Assembly (NCBI GenBank): GCA_021773035.1
Contig: JAJFKU010000023.1
Coordinates: forward strand, 186,001-250,000
Length of the DNA stretch: 64,000 nucleotides
Direction of reading: 5' to 3'
DNA from: Woeseiaceae bacterium
Lineage (GTDB): Bacteria; Pseudomonadota; Gammaproteobacteria; Steroidobacterales; Woeseiaceae
In this document: positions 18,424 through 27,626 of the stretch, in pieces
Layout of the letters: each line of letters opens with the position of its first letter
How positions within the stretch are numbered: the first letter of the stretch is position 1
Made by a program: the position numbers and the translations under genes
The notes under the pieces: generated by a model
What the model was told of the DNA's origin: nothing
Database searches by the model: none
Seen by the model: the letters and a program-made list of their open reading frames with translations, nothing else

Positions 18424-20268
18424 TCAGTCAGTAAGGTCGAGGCCGACTATGATCGGGTCATGATCCGACGAGCGGTACGGGGTATCCGGATCGAAGCGTG
18501 CTGCATCCCGGCCGTTTTCCAGGTTGTAATCGAGTAAGGCCGGCTCGTCGGCATTGATGTGCCATTCGAACGTTTCCACTACCTGCGCCACAAGGCTTTT
18601 CGACGCTACAGCATGATCCAGGGCGCCGGCCTGACCATCATAAACATAGGAGTACGGTCTGTCTGTCGCCTCGATCAGGTTCGTCATACCCGCATTCCTG
18701 AATACGCGTAAGGGCTCCTCCATGAGGTAGGCATTCAGGTCTCCGATAATCAGAACGTCGGGGTCGCCGCTGCCTGTCGGGTCCGCATCAACCCAGTCCA
18801 CCAGTGCTGTGGCCGCGGCACTGCGAGTTCGGTTGCAGTTACCCTGACCGTCGCCGGTATTCGGATCGCCGTTCGCCTCGCACGACGAGCCCTTGGACTT
18901 CAGGTGATTTACGACTACCGTGATAACGGCGCCGCTGTTTACGACCTCGAAAGTCTGTGCGAGTGCGGGACGATTCCTGCTGTCATTGAAGCGCGGATCG
19001 ATCGATGAATCGAGCAGCGCGAACGAACCCGCCAGGCGGATGCTCGATGAGTCATAAACGAAGCCGGTCTTGATAGCATCGCTGTGAATCGTACCGGTAT
19101 CGACAAAGGCGTAGTGCCGCGAATCGAGGCGGACATTCAGAGCGTCGACAATCGCCGCTATCGATTCGTTTGCGTTGTTCTCCAGCTCGATGAGGCCAAT
19201 GACGTCGGCATCCATCAGCGCCAGTGTCGACACTGTCTTCGCGAGCTGCCGGGCGAGTTCCTCGTGACTATCCGCGCCGCGGCAATTGTCGTCGCCTTGC
19301 GGCCCGCAGCTCGCCCGACCCCGGTCAATATTGGAGAAGAAGTTCAGTACATTGAGGCTGGCGATGCGCACGGAACCACCGACCCCCGGTGCTCCCGGAC
19401 GTGGATTGTCAGCCTCGAAAACCGGCGCCGTCGTCGGCATCAGGCGCCAGGTTTCGTCTCCGCCACCACCACTCCCTCGCGAGTAACGCAGGTTGCCGGT
19501 GGCACCGCCGATGGAGTCGCCGGTCCGAATCGAATAGTCGGCCGTGGGACCGGCGTTCAGCAGGCGTATGGTCGACGGATACTTCGAACGCATACCGTCG
19601 TCGAGAACAATCGACCTCGCGGCGATGGAGGTTTTGTGAGCACCGTAACCAGCCGCGTCGGGTAAGTTGTCGTTCGTGAACTGATGCAGCCGGTCGCCTT
19701 GCGACAAACCGACTTCGCCAAACTGTTCGAGGGCGCGCAGGTTCGAAACGCCAAGTCGCTGCGGAAACCGCAGTAACATGCCTTCGAAGCGCTCCAGGTC
19801 CGCGATGATGTCGCCGTCGCTGTTAGTGGTCACTGCGGCGACAGGTAGGCTGACGTCGGTTGCCGCAATCGAGCCGCTGCCGCTTACCGTGACAGAGAGT
19901 GCGCTGACCTGGGTCTCGCCGAAGTACTCCTTGACGACACCCTCGATGTCGACGCGGTCGCCAACGTCGACATCGGTTTCGGGCTGCTCGCCGTCGAAAA
20001 CGAATACACCTTCCGACGTCGCTGCGTCACTGTCTGGAAACTCCTGCTGAACGTAGAATCCGCCGAGGTTGCTGCTCGTATCGGCATCATTGTTCTGGAA
20101 ATCGCCGCTTACGATGGCGGAAAAGGACACCTGCTGGCCATTCATCGGGCTTGTGTCACCGGCACCCTGGATGTCGACGATCTGTATGCCGCCAGCCGGC
20201 ACCGCGGGTTCGCCGTTGCCACAAGCACTAATCAGGGTGATGCTTAAAGCGATCAGTATTCTGTTCAT
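18424..20268 (-). CDS. exeM: ExeM/NucH-type extracellular endonuclease, putative lipoprotein
   Basis: 614 residues. The signal peptide ends in a lipobox (LISAC, Cys at about residue 16), so it is probably a lipoprotein facing the periplasm or the outside. An N-terminal OB-like/lamin-tail-type region (about 25-280) precedes an endonuclease/exonuclease/phosphatase domain with VRIASLNVLNFFSN, IGLIELENN, IIGDLNAY and the catalytic SSDHDPIIVGLDL. CxxxxDDNC and SSCEANGDPNTGDGQGNC are cysteine pairs typical of secreted NucH/ExeM nucleases. These degrade extracellular DNA; nutrient or phosphate scavenging is inferred. Confidence 0.85.
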   Translation of the reverse strand: MNRILIALSITLISACGNGEPAVPAGGIQIVDIQGAGDTSPMNGQQVSFSAIVSGDFQNNDADTSSNLGGFYVQQEFPDSDAATSEGVFVFDGEQPETDVDVGDRVDIEGVVKEYFGETQVSALSVTVSGSGSIAATDVSLPVAAVTTNSDGDIIADLERFEGMLLRFPQRLGVSNLRALEQFGEVGLSQGDRLHQFTNDNLPDAAGYGAHKTSIAARSIVLDDGMRSKYPSTIRLLNAGPTADYSIRTGDSIGGATGNLRYSRGSGGGGDETWRLMPTTAPVFEADNPRPGAPGVGGSVRIASLNVLNFFSNIDRGRASCGPQGDDNCRGADSHEELARQLAKTVSTLALMDADVIGLIELENNANESIAAIVDALNVRLDSRHYAFVDTGTIHSDAIKTGFVYDSSSIRLAGSFALLDSSIDPRFNDSRNRPALAQTFEVVNSGAVITVVVNHLKSKGSSCEANGDPNTGDGQGNCNRTRSAAATALVDWVDADPTGSGDPDVLIIGDLNAYLMEEPLRVFRNAGMTNLIEATDRPYSYVYDGQAGALDHAVASKSLVAQVVETFEWHINADEPALLDYNLENGRDAARFDPDTPYRSSDHDPIIVGLDLTD

Positions 20269-20277
20269 GCGGGCATC

Positions 20278-20976
20278 TTAGCCCATGTCGAACAGCAATA
20301 ACTCCGCTTCCGTTTCTGCTGCAATCGATACGACCTGTTCGTCCTGCAACTGCACGCCGTCGCCAGCAGCTACTGCCTGCCCGTTGAGCAGGGCCTCTCC
20401 GCGCACGAGTTGCACGAACACTTTGTGGGACGGTTCGACGGCATGTCTGAGCTCGGTGCCGGGTTCCAGTATGCCGGCGTAGACGTCGCTGTGCTGATGC
20501 ACGGTGAGCGAGCCGTCGCGGCCGTCCCGCGACGCCAGCAGGCGCAGCCTGTTTAATTTATCGTCGCGTGAAAAGGCAGTTTGCTCGTATCCCGGATCGA
20601 GGTTCTTCTGTTCCGGGAATATCCAGATCTGCAGCAAGTGCAGTTCGTCCGTCTTCGAAGCGTTGTATTCGCTGTGCTGCACGCCGCGGCCCGCCGTCAT
20701 GCGTTGCACCTCACCGGCCTTTATCACAGCGCTGTTGCCCATGTCGTCGGTGTGCTCTATCGACCCTGCGATGGGGTAGGTGAGTATCTCCATATCGCGG
20801 TGCGGATGCAGCCCGAAACCCTGTCCGGGGCCAATGCGATCTTCGTTGAGCACTCGTAGCGGCCCGAAGCGCACGCGCTCGGGGTTGTGGTAGTCCGCGA
20901 ACGAAAACGTATGCTTCGCCTGCAGCCAGCCGTGATCGGCGCTGCCGCGGGACGCGGCTGGAATAATCTGAATCAT
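20278..20976 (-). CDS. pirin family protein, YhaK-like
   Basis: 232 residues from ATG 20976 with a GGGAGA site upstream; a longer in-frame version overlapping azoR is not family-like. Bicupin pirin fold: the metal motif FGLHPHRDMEILTY (His, His, Glu) and GRGVQHSEYN supply ligands in the N-terminal cupin. Pirins of the YhaK type may sense oxidants or act as quercetinases. Downstream of azoreductase and near a LysR gene, as E. coli yhaK is next to yhaJ. Quinone or electrophile stress is the likely theme. Confidence 0.87.
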   Translation of the reverse strand: MIQIIPAASRGSADHGWLQAKHTFSFADYHNPERVRFGPLRVLNEDRIGPGQGFGLHPHRDMEILTYPIAGSIEHTDDMGNSAVIKAGEVQRMTAGRGVQHSEYNASKTDELHLLQIWIFPEQKNLDPGYEQTAFSRDDKLNRLRLLASRDGRDGSLTVHQHSDVYAGILEPGTELRHAVEPSHKVFVQLVRGEALLNGQAVAAGDGVQLQDEQVVSIAAETEAELLLFDMG

Positions 20977-21013
20977 CGTATTTCTCCCATTCGGGTCTGT
21001 GGCGCCGTCGTTG

Positions 21014-21547
21014 TCAGGCCGTGATGACTTCGACGTCGGTGATGCCGATAAAAGCGAGCACGTATCGCAGGTAAGGTGTCGCGAAGTCTGCCGCGCCGCC
21101 AACGACCGCGCCTCCGCTCGCCACGGTCAGATAGGCCTTCTTACCTTCAAGCAATCCCTCGGCTCCGTTTTCTGCGTAGCGAAACGTCAGTTGCGCTCTG
21201 CAGATCATGTCGATCCAGGCCTTCAGGCTTGCCGCTATGGTGAAGTTGTAAATCGGCACACCAATGACGACGGCGTCGGCATTCTTCAGCTCGTTGATAA
21301 GCGTGTCGGAGTAGGCGAGTGCCTCGCGATGTTCCGCGTTGCGCGCGTTCTCGGGCGTGAAATTAGCCTCAATCCAGCGCTCGTCGACGAACGGCATGCC
21401 CGCCGCCAGATCGCGGTGCTTTACGGTGACGGAATCGTACTGGTCTTGCAGCGAGGCGATAAGCCTGGCGCTGAGCTCGCGGGTGACCGAGCCGTCGTTT
21501 CGGCCGCTGGAGCTTAAGTCGAGAACCTGCAGGGATTGTTGCGACAT
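21014..21547 (-). CDS. azoR: FMN-dependent NADH:quinone reductase / azoreductase
   Basis: 177 residues with a flavodoxin-like fold. The FMN phosphate loop is SSSGRNDGSVTRELS near residues 12-26, then PIYNFTIAASLKAWIDMI at about 99-116, and SGGAVVGG at about 143-150. Shorter than E. coli AzoR (201) but complete by motif. It reduces quinones and azo dyes by two electrons. A GGAGA site is 8 bases upstream of the ATG. First gene of the azoR-pirin operon, divergent from a LysR regulator. Confidence 0.88.
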   Translation of the reverse strand: MSQQSLQVLDLSSSGRNDGSVTRELSARLIASLQDQYDSVTVKHRDLAAGMPFVDERWIEANFTPENARNAEHREALAYSDTLINELKNADAVVIGVPIYNFTIAASLKAWIDMICRAQLTFRYAENGAEGLLEGKKAYLTVASGGAVVGGAADFATPYLRYVLAFIGITDVEVITA

Positions 21548-21590
21548 GTGCCTGTCTCCGGGTGTCGTTGATCAATGGGTGCTATTCTGG

Positions 21591-21653
21591 TTGTTGACAA
21601 TAAAGAAATAAATAGCGAATCTTGCATTAAATTGTTCGTGAATTAGCAACAAT
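21591..21653. promoter_or_regulatory. LysR-type operator between azoR and the LysR gene
   Basis: A perfect inverted repeat ATTGTT-N11-AACAAT spans 21631-21653 and ends directly against the LysR ATG at 21654. This fits the T-N11-A rule of LysR-type binding sites. A second, smaller palindrome TTGT-TG-ACAA sits at 21591-21600, about 40 bases away towards azoR, as expected for separate recognition and activation sites. The layout predicts autorepression of the regulator and control of azoR-pirin. Confidence 0.6.
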
Positions 21654-22598
21654 ATGGAAAAATTCGAGGATATTCAGGCTTTTGTGAGCGTTGTCGACGC
21701 CGGGAGTTTCACCGCGGCCGCGCGGCGGCTGGATTCGGCCAAATCGGCCGTGAGTCGCCGGGTATCAGCGCTCGAAGAACGCCTCGGCGTGCAGTTGCTG
21801 CATCGGACAACCCGGTCGCTGAGCCTGACCGAGACCGGGCGCAGCTTCTACGAATACGGCGCGCGGATTCTCGCCGATCTCGAGGAGGCCGAAGCGGCCG
21901 TGCAGCAGCAGCACGGTGAGCTGCGGGGAACCCTGCGATTCGCCATGCCACTGTCGTTCGGTGTCCGACACATGTGCAAACCTATTGCGATGTTCACGAA
22001 ACAACACCCCGGGCTTCGGTTCGAACTGGATCTTAACGATCGCCGCGTCGACCTGATCGAAGACAACTTCGATATAGCGCTGCGCATCGGTCGGTTACAG
22101 GACTCATCTCTGATTGCCAGAAAACTGTTTGACGTGCGGGCCGTCATCTGCGCTTCGCCGAACTATCTGAGCGCTCATGGTACGCCGAAGACGCCTGACG
22201 ATCTGCGTCGGCACCAGTACCTGGGTTACTCGAATCTGCCGGACCCTGATAAGTGGGAATACGAAGACCGCGATGGTGAGCGCGGCACGATCAGCCTGGA
22301 GAACAGCATGACATCCAACAGCGGCGACTTTTTGTGTAATGCGGCTGCGCACGGAATGGGCATTGTCGTACAGCCGACCTTTATCGTTGCGCAGGCGATT
22401 CGCAGCGGTAATCTCGTACCGCTTTTGAGTACTTACTCTTTGCCGGTGATGCCGGCCTACGCGCTATACCCTGCGACTCGCCACCTGTCGTTTCGCGTGC
22501 GCGCCTTTATCGACTTTCTGGTCGAAAGATTCGCAGGCACGCCGCAGTGGGACAGGGACTGCGAGCAGGGTGGCGAAGTGAAAATCGCAGCCGTGTAA
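21654..22598 (+). CDS. LysR family transcriptional regulator
   Basis: 314 residues. The N-terminal winged HTH (about 1-60) reads DIQAFVSVVDAGSFTAAARRLDSAKSAVSRRVSALEERLG in family order, followed by LHRTTRSLSLTETG and the LysR substrate-binding domain. Closest in style to the CrgA/YhaJ group. Divergent from azoR-pirin, it probably controls that pair in response to quinones or aromatic electrophiles. The ATG has no Shine-Dalgarno because the operator palindrome occupies the site, so translation may be weak or leaderless. Confidence 0.92.
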   Translation: MEKFEDIQAFVSVVDAGSFTAAARRLDSAKSAVSRRVSALEERLGVQLLHRTTRSLSLTETGRSFYEYGARILADLEEAEAAVQQQHGELRGTLRFAMPLSFGVRHMCKPIAMFTKQHPGLRFELDLNDRRVDLIEDNFDIALRIGRLQDSSLIARKLFDVRAVICASPNYLSAHGTPKTPDDLRRHQYLGYSNLPDPDKWEYEDRDGERGTISLENSMTSNSGDFLCNAAAHGMGIVVQPTFIVAQAIRSGNLVPLLSTYSLPVMPAYALYPATRHLSFRVRAFIDFLVERFAGTPQWDRDCEQGGEVKIAAV

Positions 22599-22749
22599 TA
22601 AATGCCGCATACCGCCGGTCTGATAGCAGGAGAGCACGTCGTTGCGATCCCGAACTTCCCCAAAATCGGCACAGGGATGTGCCGTACCTCCAACATGCGT
22701 AGAATGACAAAACAGGTGCGGGAATCATCTGCCGTTGGATGGAAAAAAA

Positions 22750-23133
22750 ATGCAAAGAATAATAGTACTAGTGATCATCCTGTTTCTGGCGTCGTCAGCC
22801 GCCAGTGCTGCCGAAACGGTCAAAGAATTTCGCGGTTCCGGCAACACGACGACTGCGGTTTTTACCGTGGAATCACCGTGGCTGCTCGACTGGCGCCTTG
22901 ACGGCGATTACGATCAGATGGTCGCGCTCGATGTCACTCTGGTTGAAGCGCGCAGCGGCCGGCATGTCGGGCGCGTGCTGCATACAAAGCGCAAGGGTAA
23001 CGGCCTGAAACTGTTCAAGGAGGCCGGCCAGTATCGGTTGAGAATCTCATCGACACTGGCGCGTTGGACGCTCAAGGTGAAGCAGATCCAACCCGAAGAA
23101 GAAGAGCGTTATACGCCCAGGAAACCGAACTGA
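22750..23133 (+). CDS. small secreted protein of unknown function
   Basis: 127 residues from ATG 22750 (TTG at 22735 is the alternative), after an A-rich run with GGA. A clear signal peptide covers about residues 1-22 (IIVLVIILFLASSAASAA). The mature part is predicted beta-rich (TTTAVFTVESPWLLDWRL ... GQYRLRISSTLARWTLKVKQI) and ends in an acidic/basic tail. It resembles a small beta-sandwich, but I recognise no named family. It precedes the AI-2E-family gene by 204 bp in the same direction. Confidence 0.65.
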   Translation: MQRIIVLVIILFLASSAASAAETVKEFRGSGNTTTAVFTVESPWLLDWRLDGDYDQMVALDVTLVEARSGRHVGRVLHTKRKGNGLKLFKEAGQYRLRISSTLARWTLKVKQIQPEEEERYTPRKPN

Positions 23134-23337
23134 CCTAAGTTCTGTCTCGACTATCATGCCAAACTGTTCGGCTAGGCGCTGCCTGATCTGTTGCTGGGCG
23201 CTCATCCTCGGGGGTTTACGGCAGCCTCAACAGTCATTCATATAGCGCCAACTTTCGTTGCGATATCGGACATGAAATCCGCTGAATATTACACTTAGGC
23301 GATGCGGTCGCGGTGAGGTTATGCGATCATTCTCAAC

Positions 23338-24405
23338 GTGGGCGACCTGAGAAAAAATAACAGCAATGCGCTGGTCAGTTTTGCGGCTGTCATCGTCATC
23401 GTTTACGGTTTGCAGATGGCGAAGGGCGTGCTGGTACCGTTTCTTATCGCTGTGTTTCTTGCCCTCATTACAGTGCGACCCATGTTGTGGCTGCAACAGC
23501 GTCGCGTCCCCAGTTTTCTGGCGGCACTGATTATTGTGCTGGCAATGATGCTGATACTGGCGGTGGTTGGCACCATTGTCGGCAGCTCCGTCGCGGATTT
23601 CACAGCGGCGCTGCCGGGCTATCAGGCACGCCTCGACGTCATTGTCGACGGCGTCTTTGAGTTCATCGTCGAACATCTGAACGGCGACGAATCGATGGAA
23701 AGTCTTGGGGACATGATAAACCCCGGTTGGGCGATGGGGTTTGCCGCCGGTATTCTCAACAGCCTCAAGGGTGTCCTGACCAATACTTTTCTGATTATTT
23801 TCACGATAATTTTCATGCTGCTCGAAGCGTCGAGCGTTGGCACGAAAGTAGAAGCGGCGTTCGGGCGCAGTACTGAATCTCTGCAACGGCCAAGGGTCTT
23901 TCTGCAGAACCTCGGCCGCTATCTCGGAATAAAGACTGCCGTCAGCGCGGCGACCGGCATCTGCGCGGGCCTGTTGACCTGGTCGCTGGGTCTGGATTTC
24001 CCGCTGCTGTGGGCAATGCTCGCGTTCCTGTTGAACTATGTGCCGACTATCGGATCGATCATCGCGGCGGTACCGGCTGTGTTGCTGGCGCTGGTGCAGC
24101 TCGGCCCGGGGGCCGCAGGCGCGACAGCGGTCGGATTTGCAGCGATTAACGTCGTATTCGGTAACGTAGTCGAGCCGCGACTGATGGGCTACGGCGTCGG
24201 CATATCGCCGCTGGTCATCTTCGTTGGCCTGGTCTTCTGGGGTTGGGTTTTCGGCCCCGTCGGAATGCTGCTGTCGGTGCCGCTTACGATGACACTTAAA
24301 CTCGCGCTGGAGAGCAGCGCCGAGACCCGCTGGGTTGCGATTCTCATCGGTTCGGAACGTGACGCGCAGTACGCCCTGAAGAACACACCACGGAGTGATC
24401 CATGA
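23338..24405 (+). CDS. AI-2E family (TqsA/PerM-like) membrane transporter
   Basis: 355 residues with about eight membrane helices, from a GTG start. Family features are the N-terminal VLVPFLIAVFLALITVRPMLWLQQRRVP, a long periplasmic/cytoplasmic middle region, and the C-terminal signature LNYVPTIGSIIAAVPAVLLAL and GFAAINVVFGNVVEPRLMGYGVGISPLVIFVGLVFWGWVFGP. Family members move autoinducer-2 or act as Na+/H+ antiporters; most are uncharacterised. The stop overlaps the start of the LolA-like gene (ATGA), which ties it to the envelope-transport cluster. Confidence 0.88.
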   Translation: MGDLRKNNSNALVSFAAVIVIVYGLQMAKGVLVPFLIAVFLALITVRPMLWLQQRRVPSFLAALIIVLAMMLILAVVGTIVGSSVADFTAALPGYQARLDVIVDGVFEFIVEHLNGDESMESLGDMINPGWAMGFAAGILNSLKGVLTNTFLIIFTIIFMLLEASSVGTKVEAAFGRSTESLQRPRVFLQNLGRYLGIKTAVSAATGICAGLLTWSLGLDFPLLWAMLAFLLNYVPTIGSIIAAVPAVLLALVQLGPGAAGATAVGFAAINVVFGNVVEPRLMGYGVGISPLVIFVGLVFWGWVFGPVGMLLSVPLTMTLKLALESSAETRWVAILIGSERDAQYALKNTPRSDP

Positions 24406-25154
24406 GAAAGCAGCATCTGGCTGCGCTGTGCCTGCTCGTTCTTTCCGCAACGGCCACAGCAGCCGAACGTGATGCGAAGAGTATTGTCCGCGATGCAATC
24501 GATCATTGGCGCGGCCTTTCCTCGTATACCGAGATGACTATGGTCATCCATCGTCCGGACTGGGAACGCTCGATGACAATGAGTGCCTGGACCAAGGGAG
24601 AGGACCATTCGCTGGTGCGCGTTCTGGAACCAAAGAAGGACCGCGGTAACGGTACACTGACCGATAAGAAAAGTATGTGGTCGTACTCGCCAAAGGTGAA
24701 TCGTGTCATCAAGGTGCCGTCGTCGATGATGGGCCAGAGCTGGATGGGCTCCGATTTTTCCAACAAGGATGTCGCTCGCTCGGATGAGATCGTCGACGAG
24801 TACGCGCACAGTGTTCTCGGTGTTGAGCTTGTCGACGGCGTGACCGTCTATGAAATCGAGTCCATACCGAATGAAGAAGCTGCCGTGGTCTGGGGACGCG
24901 AAGTGTTGCGTATTCGCGAGGATCACGTTGTTCTGGATCACGCGTTTTTCGATCAGGACGATGAACTTGTCAAGACTCTTACAACGCTGGAGATTGCGAC
25001 GATGGGTGGGCGCACGATCGCGCAGCGGCAGCGTATGATCAAGTCGGATGATGCCGAGGAGTGGACCGAAATTGTCGTCAACAAAGTCGACTACGACGTC
25101 GATATAGCCGACAGTCTGTTCACCCGCTCCAATTTACGAAATCCCCGGGACTAG
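24402..25154 (+). CDS. LolA-like outer membrane lipoprotein-sorting family protein
   Basis: 250 residues with a cleavable signal peptide (about 1-20, ending ATATAA). The mature part fits the LolA-like (outer membrane lipoprotein-sorting, PF17131-type) half-barrel: YTEMTMVIHRPDWERSMTMSAWTKGEDHSLVRVLEPKKDRGNGTL, then MWSYSPKVNRVIKVPSSMM and WMGSDFSNKDVAR. Such proteins are thought to carry lipids or acylated proteins across the periplasm. It is placed between the AI-2E permease and two FtsX-type permeases, so it is the likely shuttle of this system. Confidence 0.82.
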   Translation: MRKQHLAALCLLVLSATATAAERDAKSIVRDAIDHWRGLSSYTEMTMVIHRPDWERSMTMSAWTKGEDHSLVRVLEPKKDRGNGTLTDKKSMWSYSPKVNRVIKVPSSMMGQSWMGSDFSNKDVARSDEIVDEYAHSVLGVELVDGVTVYEIESIPNEEAAVVWGREVLRIREDHVVLDHAFFDQDDELVKTLTTLEIATMGGRTIAQRQRMIKSDDAEEWTEIVVNKVDYDVDIADSLFTRSNLRNPRD

Positions 25155-25165
25155 CAGGTCCTGCG

Positions 25166-26395
25166 ATGAGCATCGTGCTGCGACTTGCCTGGCGAAATCT
25201 CTGGCGACAGCCACGCCGCACGTGGCTTACGACCGGGGCGATGGTGTTCTCGAATTTGCTGCTGGTTTTCATGATGTCGCTGCAGTTCGGCATGTACGGA
25301 TTGATGATCGACAATACCCTGCAGGTATTCACCGGCCACCTGCAGGTACAGGCGCCGGGTTATAAAGACGACCAGAAGATGCGTCAGACGGTGGCAGACG
25401 TGTTGCCGCTGGCAGATGCGATACGCGCGGAACTGGGCTCGGACCGGGTCGCGGCGAGAGGCTGGGCGTTCGCGCTGGCATCCAGCGAAGAGCGTAGTTT
25501 CGGTATCGGAATCTACGGCGTGGAAACAGTGTTCGAGCCGCAGGTCTCCAACATTCCGGGCCTGGTCAGCGACGGACGTTACCTGGCCTCCAACGATGCT
25601 GCCGAGATCGTTATCGGCAAAGTTCTGGCAAGGAACCTGCGTGTCGCGGTGGGGGATGAGCTGACCTTATTGGGCAGCGGCGTCGATGGTTCCTTCGCGG
25701 CTGCCGTCGTGAACGTTGTCGGCATTTTCGACAGCGGTGTAAAAGATATCGATCGCAATATCGCCGAGATGCCCATTGCGACTTTTCAGGAAACGTTTTT
25801 TCTGGACGGCGCGGGTCATCAGATCGCGATCGTTGCCGACAACCTGGATGCTGTGCCGGAAATCCAGTCGCGAGTGCGTTCGGTGTTGCCGAGCGACGGC
25901 GATCTGCTGGTGCTCGACTGGAACGAATTACAGCCCGGCCTCAAGCAGGCCATCCAGGCAGACATGGGCAGTAATTTCTTCATGTATTTCGTGCTCGTCG
26001 TACTGGTGGCCTTTAGTGTGCTGAACACGCAGTTGATGTCGGTTCTCGAACGTACACGCGAATTCGGTATCGTCATGGCGCTGGGGCTGAAGCCCGGCAG
26101 ACTGGGAAGGCTGGTCATACTCGAGACGGCGATGATGGGCCTGATGGGCACTGGTCTCGGGATAGTGGCCGGGGGCCTGCTGACACTGTGGTTTACCGGC
26201 AATGGCCTGAGCCTGCCGGGGATGGACGAGATGGCGGCGCAGTTCAATCTGCCCGCGAGGATGTATCCCGAGGTTAGCGCGCTGTCACTGCTGGCAGGAC
26301 CACTTGTCGTGTTTTTGTTCACGATGCTGGCCGCCGTATATCCTGCGCTGCGGCTGCGCTGGCAAAATCCGGTCGAAGCGATGAGGGCGGCCTGA
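25166..26395 (+). CDS. FtsX/LolC-E type ABC permease (1)
   Basis: 409 residues from ATG 25166. Architecture: TM1 at about 20-43, a large periplasmic domain to about 270, then three C-terminal helices. This is the MacB/LolCE fold. The N-terminal RLAWRNLWRQPRRTWLT is the usual cytoplasmic lead, and LERTREFGIVMALGLKPGRL is the coupling-helix region that contacts the ATPase. It ends in a TGATG overlap with permease 2. The two permeases probably form a heterodimer like LolC-LolE. Confidence 0.88.
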   Translation: MSIVLRLAWRNLWRQPRRTWLTTGAMVFSNLLLVFMMSLQFGMYGLMIDNTLQVFTGHLQVQAPGYKDDQKMRQTVADVLPLADAIRAELGSDRVAARGWAFALASSEERSFGIGIYGVETVFEPQVSNIPGLVSDGRYLASNDAAEIVIGKVLARNLRVAVGDELTLLGSGVDGSFAAAVVNVVGIFDSGVKDIDRNIAEMPIATFQETFFLDGAGHQIAIVADNLDAVPEIQSRVRSVLPSDGDLLVLDWNELQPGLKQAIQADMGSNFFMYFVLVVLVAFSVLNTQLMSVLERTREFGIVMALGLKPGRLGRLVILETAMMGLMGTGLGIVAGGLLTLWFTGNGLSLPGMDEMAAQFNLPARMYPEVSALSLLAGPLVVFLFTMLAAVYPALRLRWQNPVEAMRAA

Positions 26396-27624
26396 TGCAT
26401 CTCTTCGGTGTTCTGTTTCAACTGGCGTGGCGTAATCTGTGGCGCAACCATCGTCGCACCATCATTATGCTGGGCGCCATCGGTGTCGGTGTGTGGGCGA
26501 TGATTTTCATGACGGCGTTAACGCGTGGCATGGTGGATCAGATGGTCACCGACAGCATCGGTATCTTGCCGGGCCACGTGCAGATACATAACCCCGATTA
26601 CCTGGACGACCCGAGTATTTCCAATCGAATCTCGTACACCGATACCGAGCTTCGTCAAAAGTTCGAGTCAGCCGGTTTCGAGTCGTGGGCCAGCCGTGTG
26701 CGCGTGCCGGCCATCGTGACGAGCGAACGCGATTCGCGCGGTGTCACGCTGCTTGGTGTCGATCCGGTGGCGGAGAAGGATATCTCGTTCTTCGACTATG
26801 CAGAGGTCGAGGGCCGCTTTCTTAGCGACTCCGGTGACAAAGGCATCGTTATCGGCGGCAAGCTTGCCGACAAGCTCGAAACCGGGCTGGGCAAGCGAAT
26901 TGTCATCATGAGCCAGGACCCCGACAACGATATCGCGGACCGCGGTTTTCGTATTGTTGGCCTTTACTCCGCAAACACCAGCGCTGTTGAGGAGGCGTAC
27001 GCATATATCGGCAAGTCGACCGCGCAGGCAATGCTGGGGATTGGCGATACCAGCACCGAGGTTGTTTTTCTGGGCACCGAATACCGCAATGTTGAACCGG
27101 TCTACGAAGCGGTCGCCGAGCGTGTGGATGAGCGTGTGTCGGTGCAGCGCTGGTACGAGATCGATACCTATCTCGGCACTATGCTCGGCGTCATGGACGG
27201 CTTTGTACTGGTCTGGGTCATCGTAATTTTCCTGGCGCTCTCTTTTGGCCTCGTGAACACGCTGGTGATGGCGGTGTTCGAGCGCGTGCGTGAGATCGGT
27301 TTGATGCTGGCGCTGGGTATGAAGCCGGGCAGTATTCTCGGTCAGATAATCATAGAGTCGATGCTGTTGCTGACCCTCGGTCTGGCTACCGGTAACCTGC
27401 TGGCGTGGGCAACGATAATGCCGCTGCGGGATGGTATCGATATTTCTATCGTTGGCGAAGGTATGGAAATGTGGGGTGCGTCGAGCATGTTGTACCCGAA
27501 GCTCTATTTGGGCGACATGGTTCTGGCCAGCGTCGTCGTGCTGCTGCTGGGTTTTCTGGCCAGCCTGTCGCCGGCATGGCGCGCATCGCGCTACGAACCC
27601 GTGGAAGCGATTACAAAGGCCTAA
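26395..27624 (+). CDS. FtsX/LolC-E type ABC permease (2)
   Basis: 409 residues, the same length and layout as its upstream partner: LAWRNLWRNHRRTIIMLGAIG at the start, a periplasmic domain of about 230 residues, then FERVREIGLMLALGMKPGSI and the last three helices ending WRASRYEPVEAITKA. The two are paralogues, probably from a tandem duplication. It works with the ATPase encoded 2 bp downstream. The substrate is unknown; lipid or lipoprotein release from the inner membrane is inferred from the family and the LolA-like neighbour. Confidence 0.88.
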   Translation: MHLFGVLFQLAWRNLWRNHRRTIIMLGAIGVGVWAMIFMTALTRGMVDQMVTDSIGILPGHVQIHNPDYLDDPSISNRISYTDTELRQKFESAGFESWASRVRVPAIVTSERDSRGVTLLGVDPVAEKDISFFDYAEVEGRFLSDSGDKGIVIGGKLADKLETGLGKRIVIMSQDPDNDIADRGFRIVGLYSANTSAVEEAYAYIGKSTAQAMLGIGDTSTEVVFLGTEYRNVEPVYEAVAERVDERVSVQRWYEIDTYLGTMLGVMDGFVLVWVIVIFLALSFGLVNTLVMAVFERVREIGLMLALGMKPGSILGQIIIESMLLLTLGLATGNLLAWATIMPLRDGIDISIVGEGMEMWGASSMLYPKLYLGDMVLASVVVLLLGFLASLSPAWRASRYEPVEAITKA

Positions 27625-27626
27625 AA

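Noticed and set aside
23227..24498. 423-codon open frame antisense to the AI-2E-family gene
   Set aside because: Low-complexity Arg/Gln/His-rich translation with no domain; the plus-strand protein is a clear membrane transporter. High-GC shadow.
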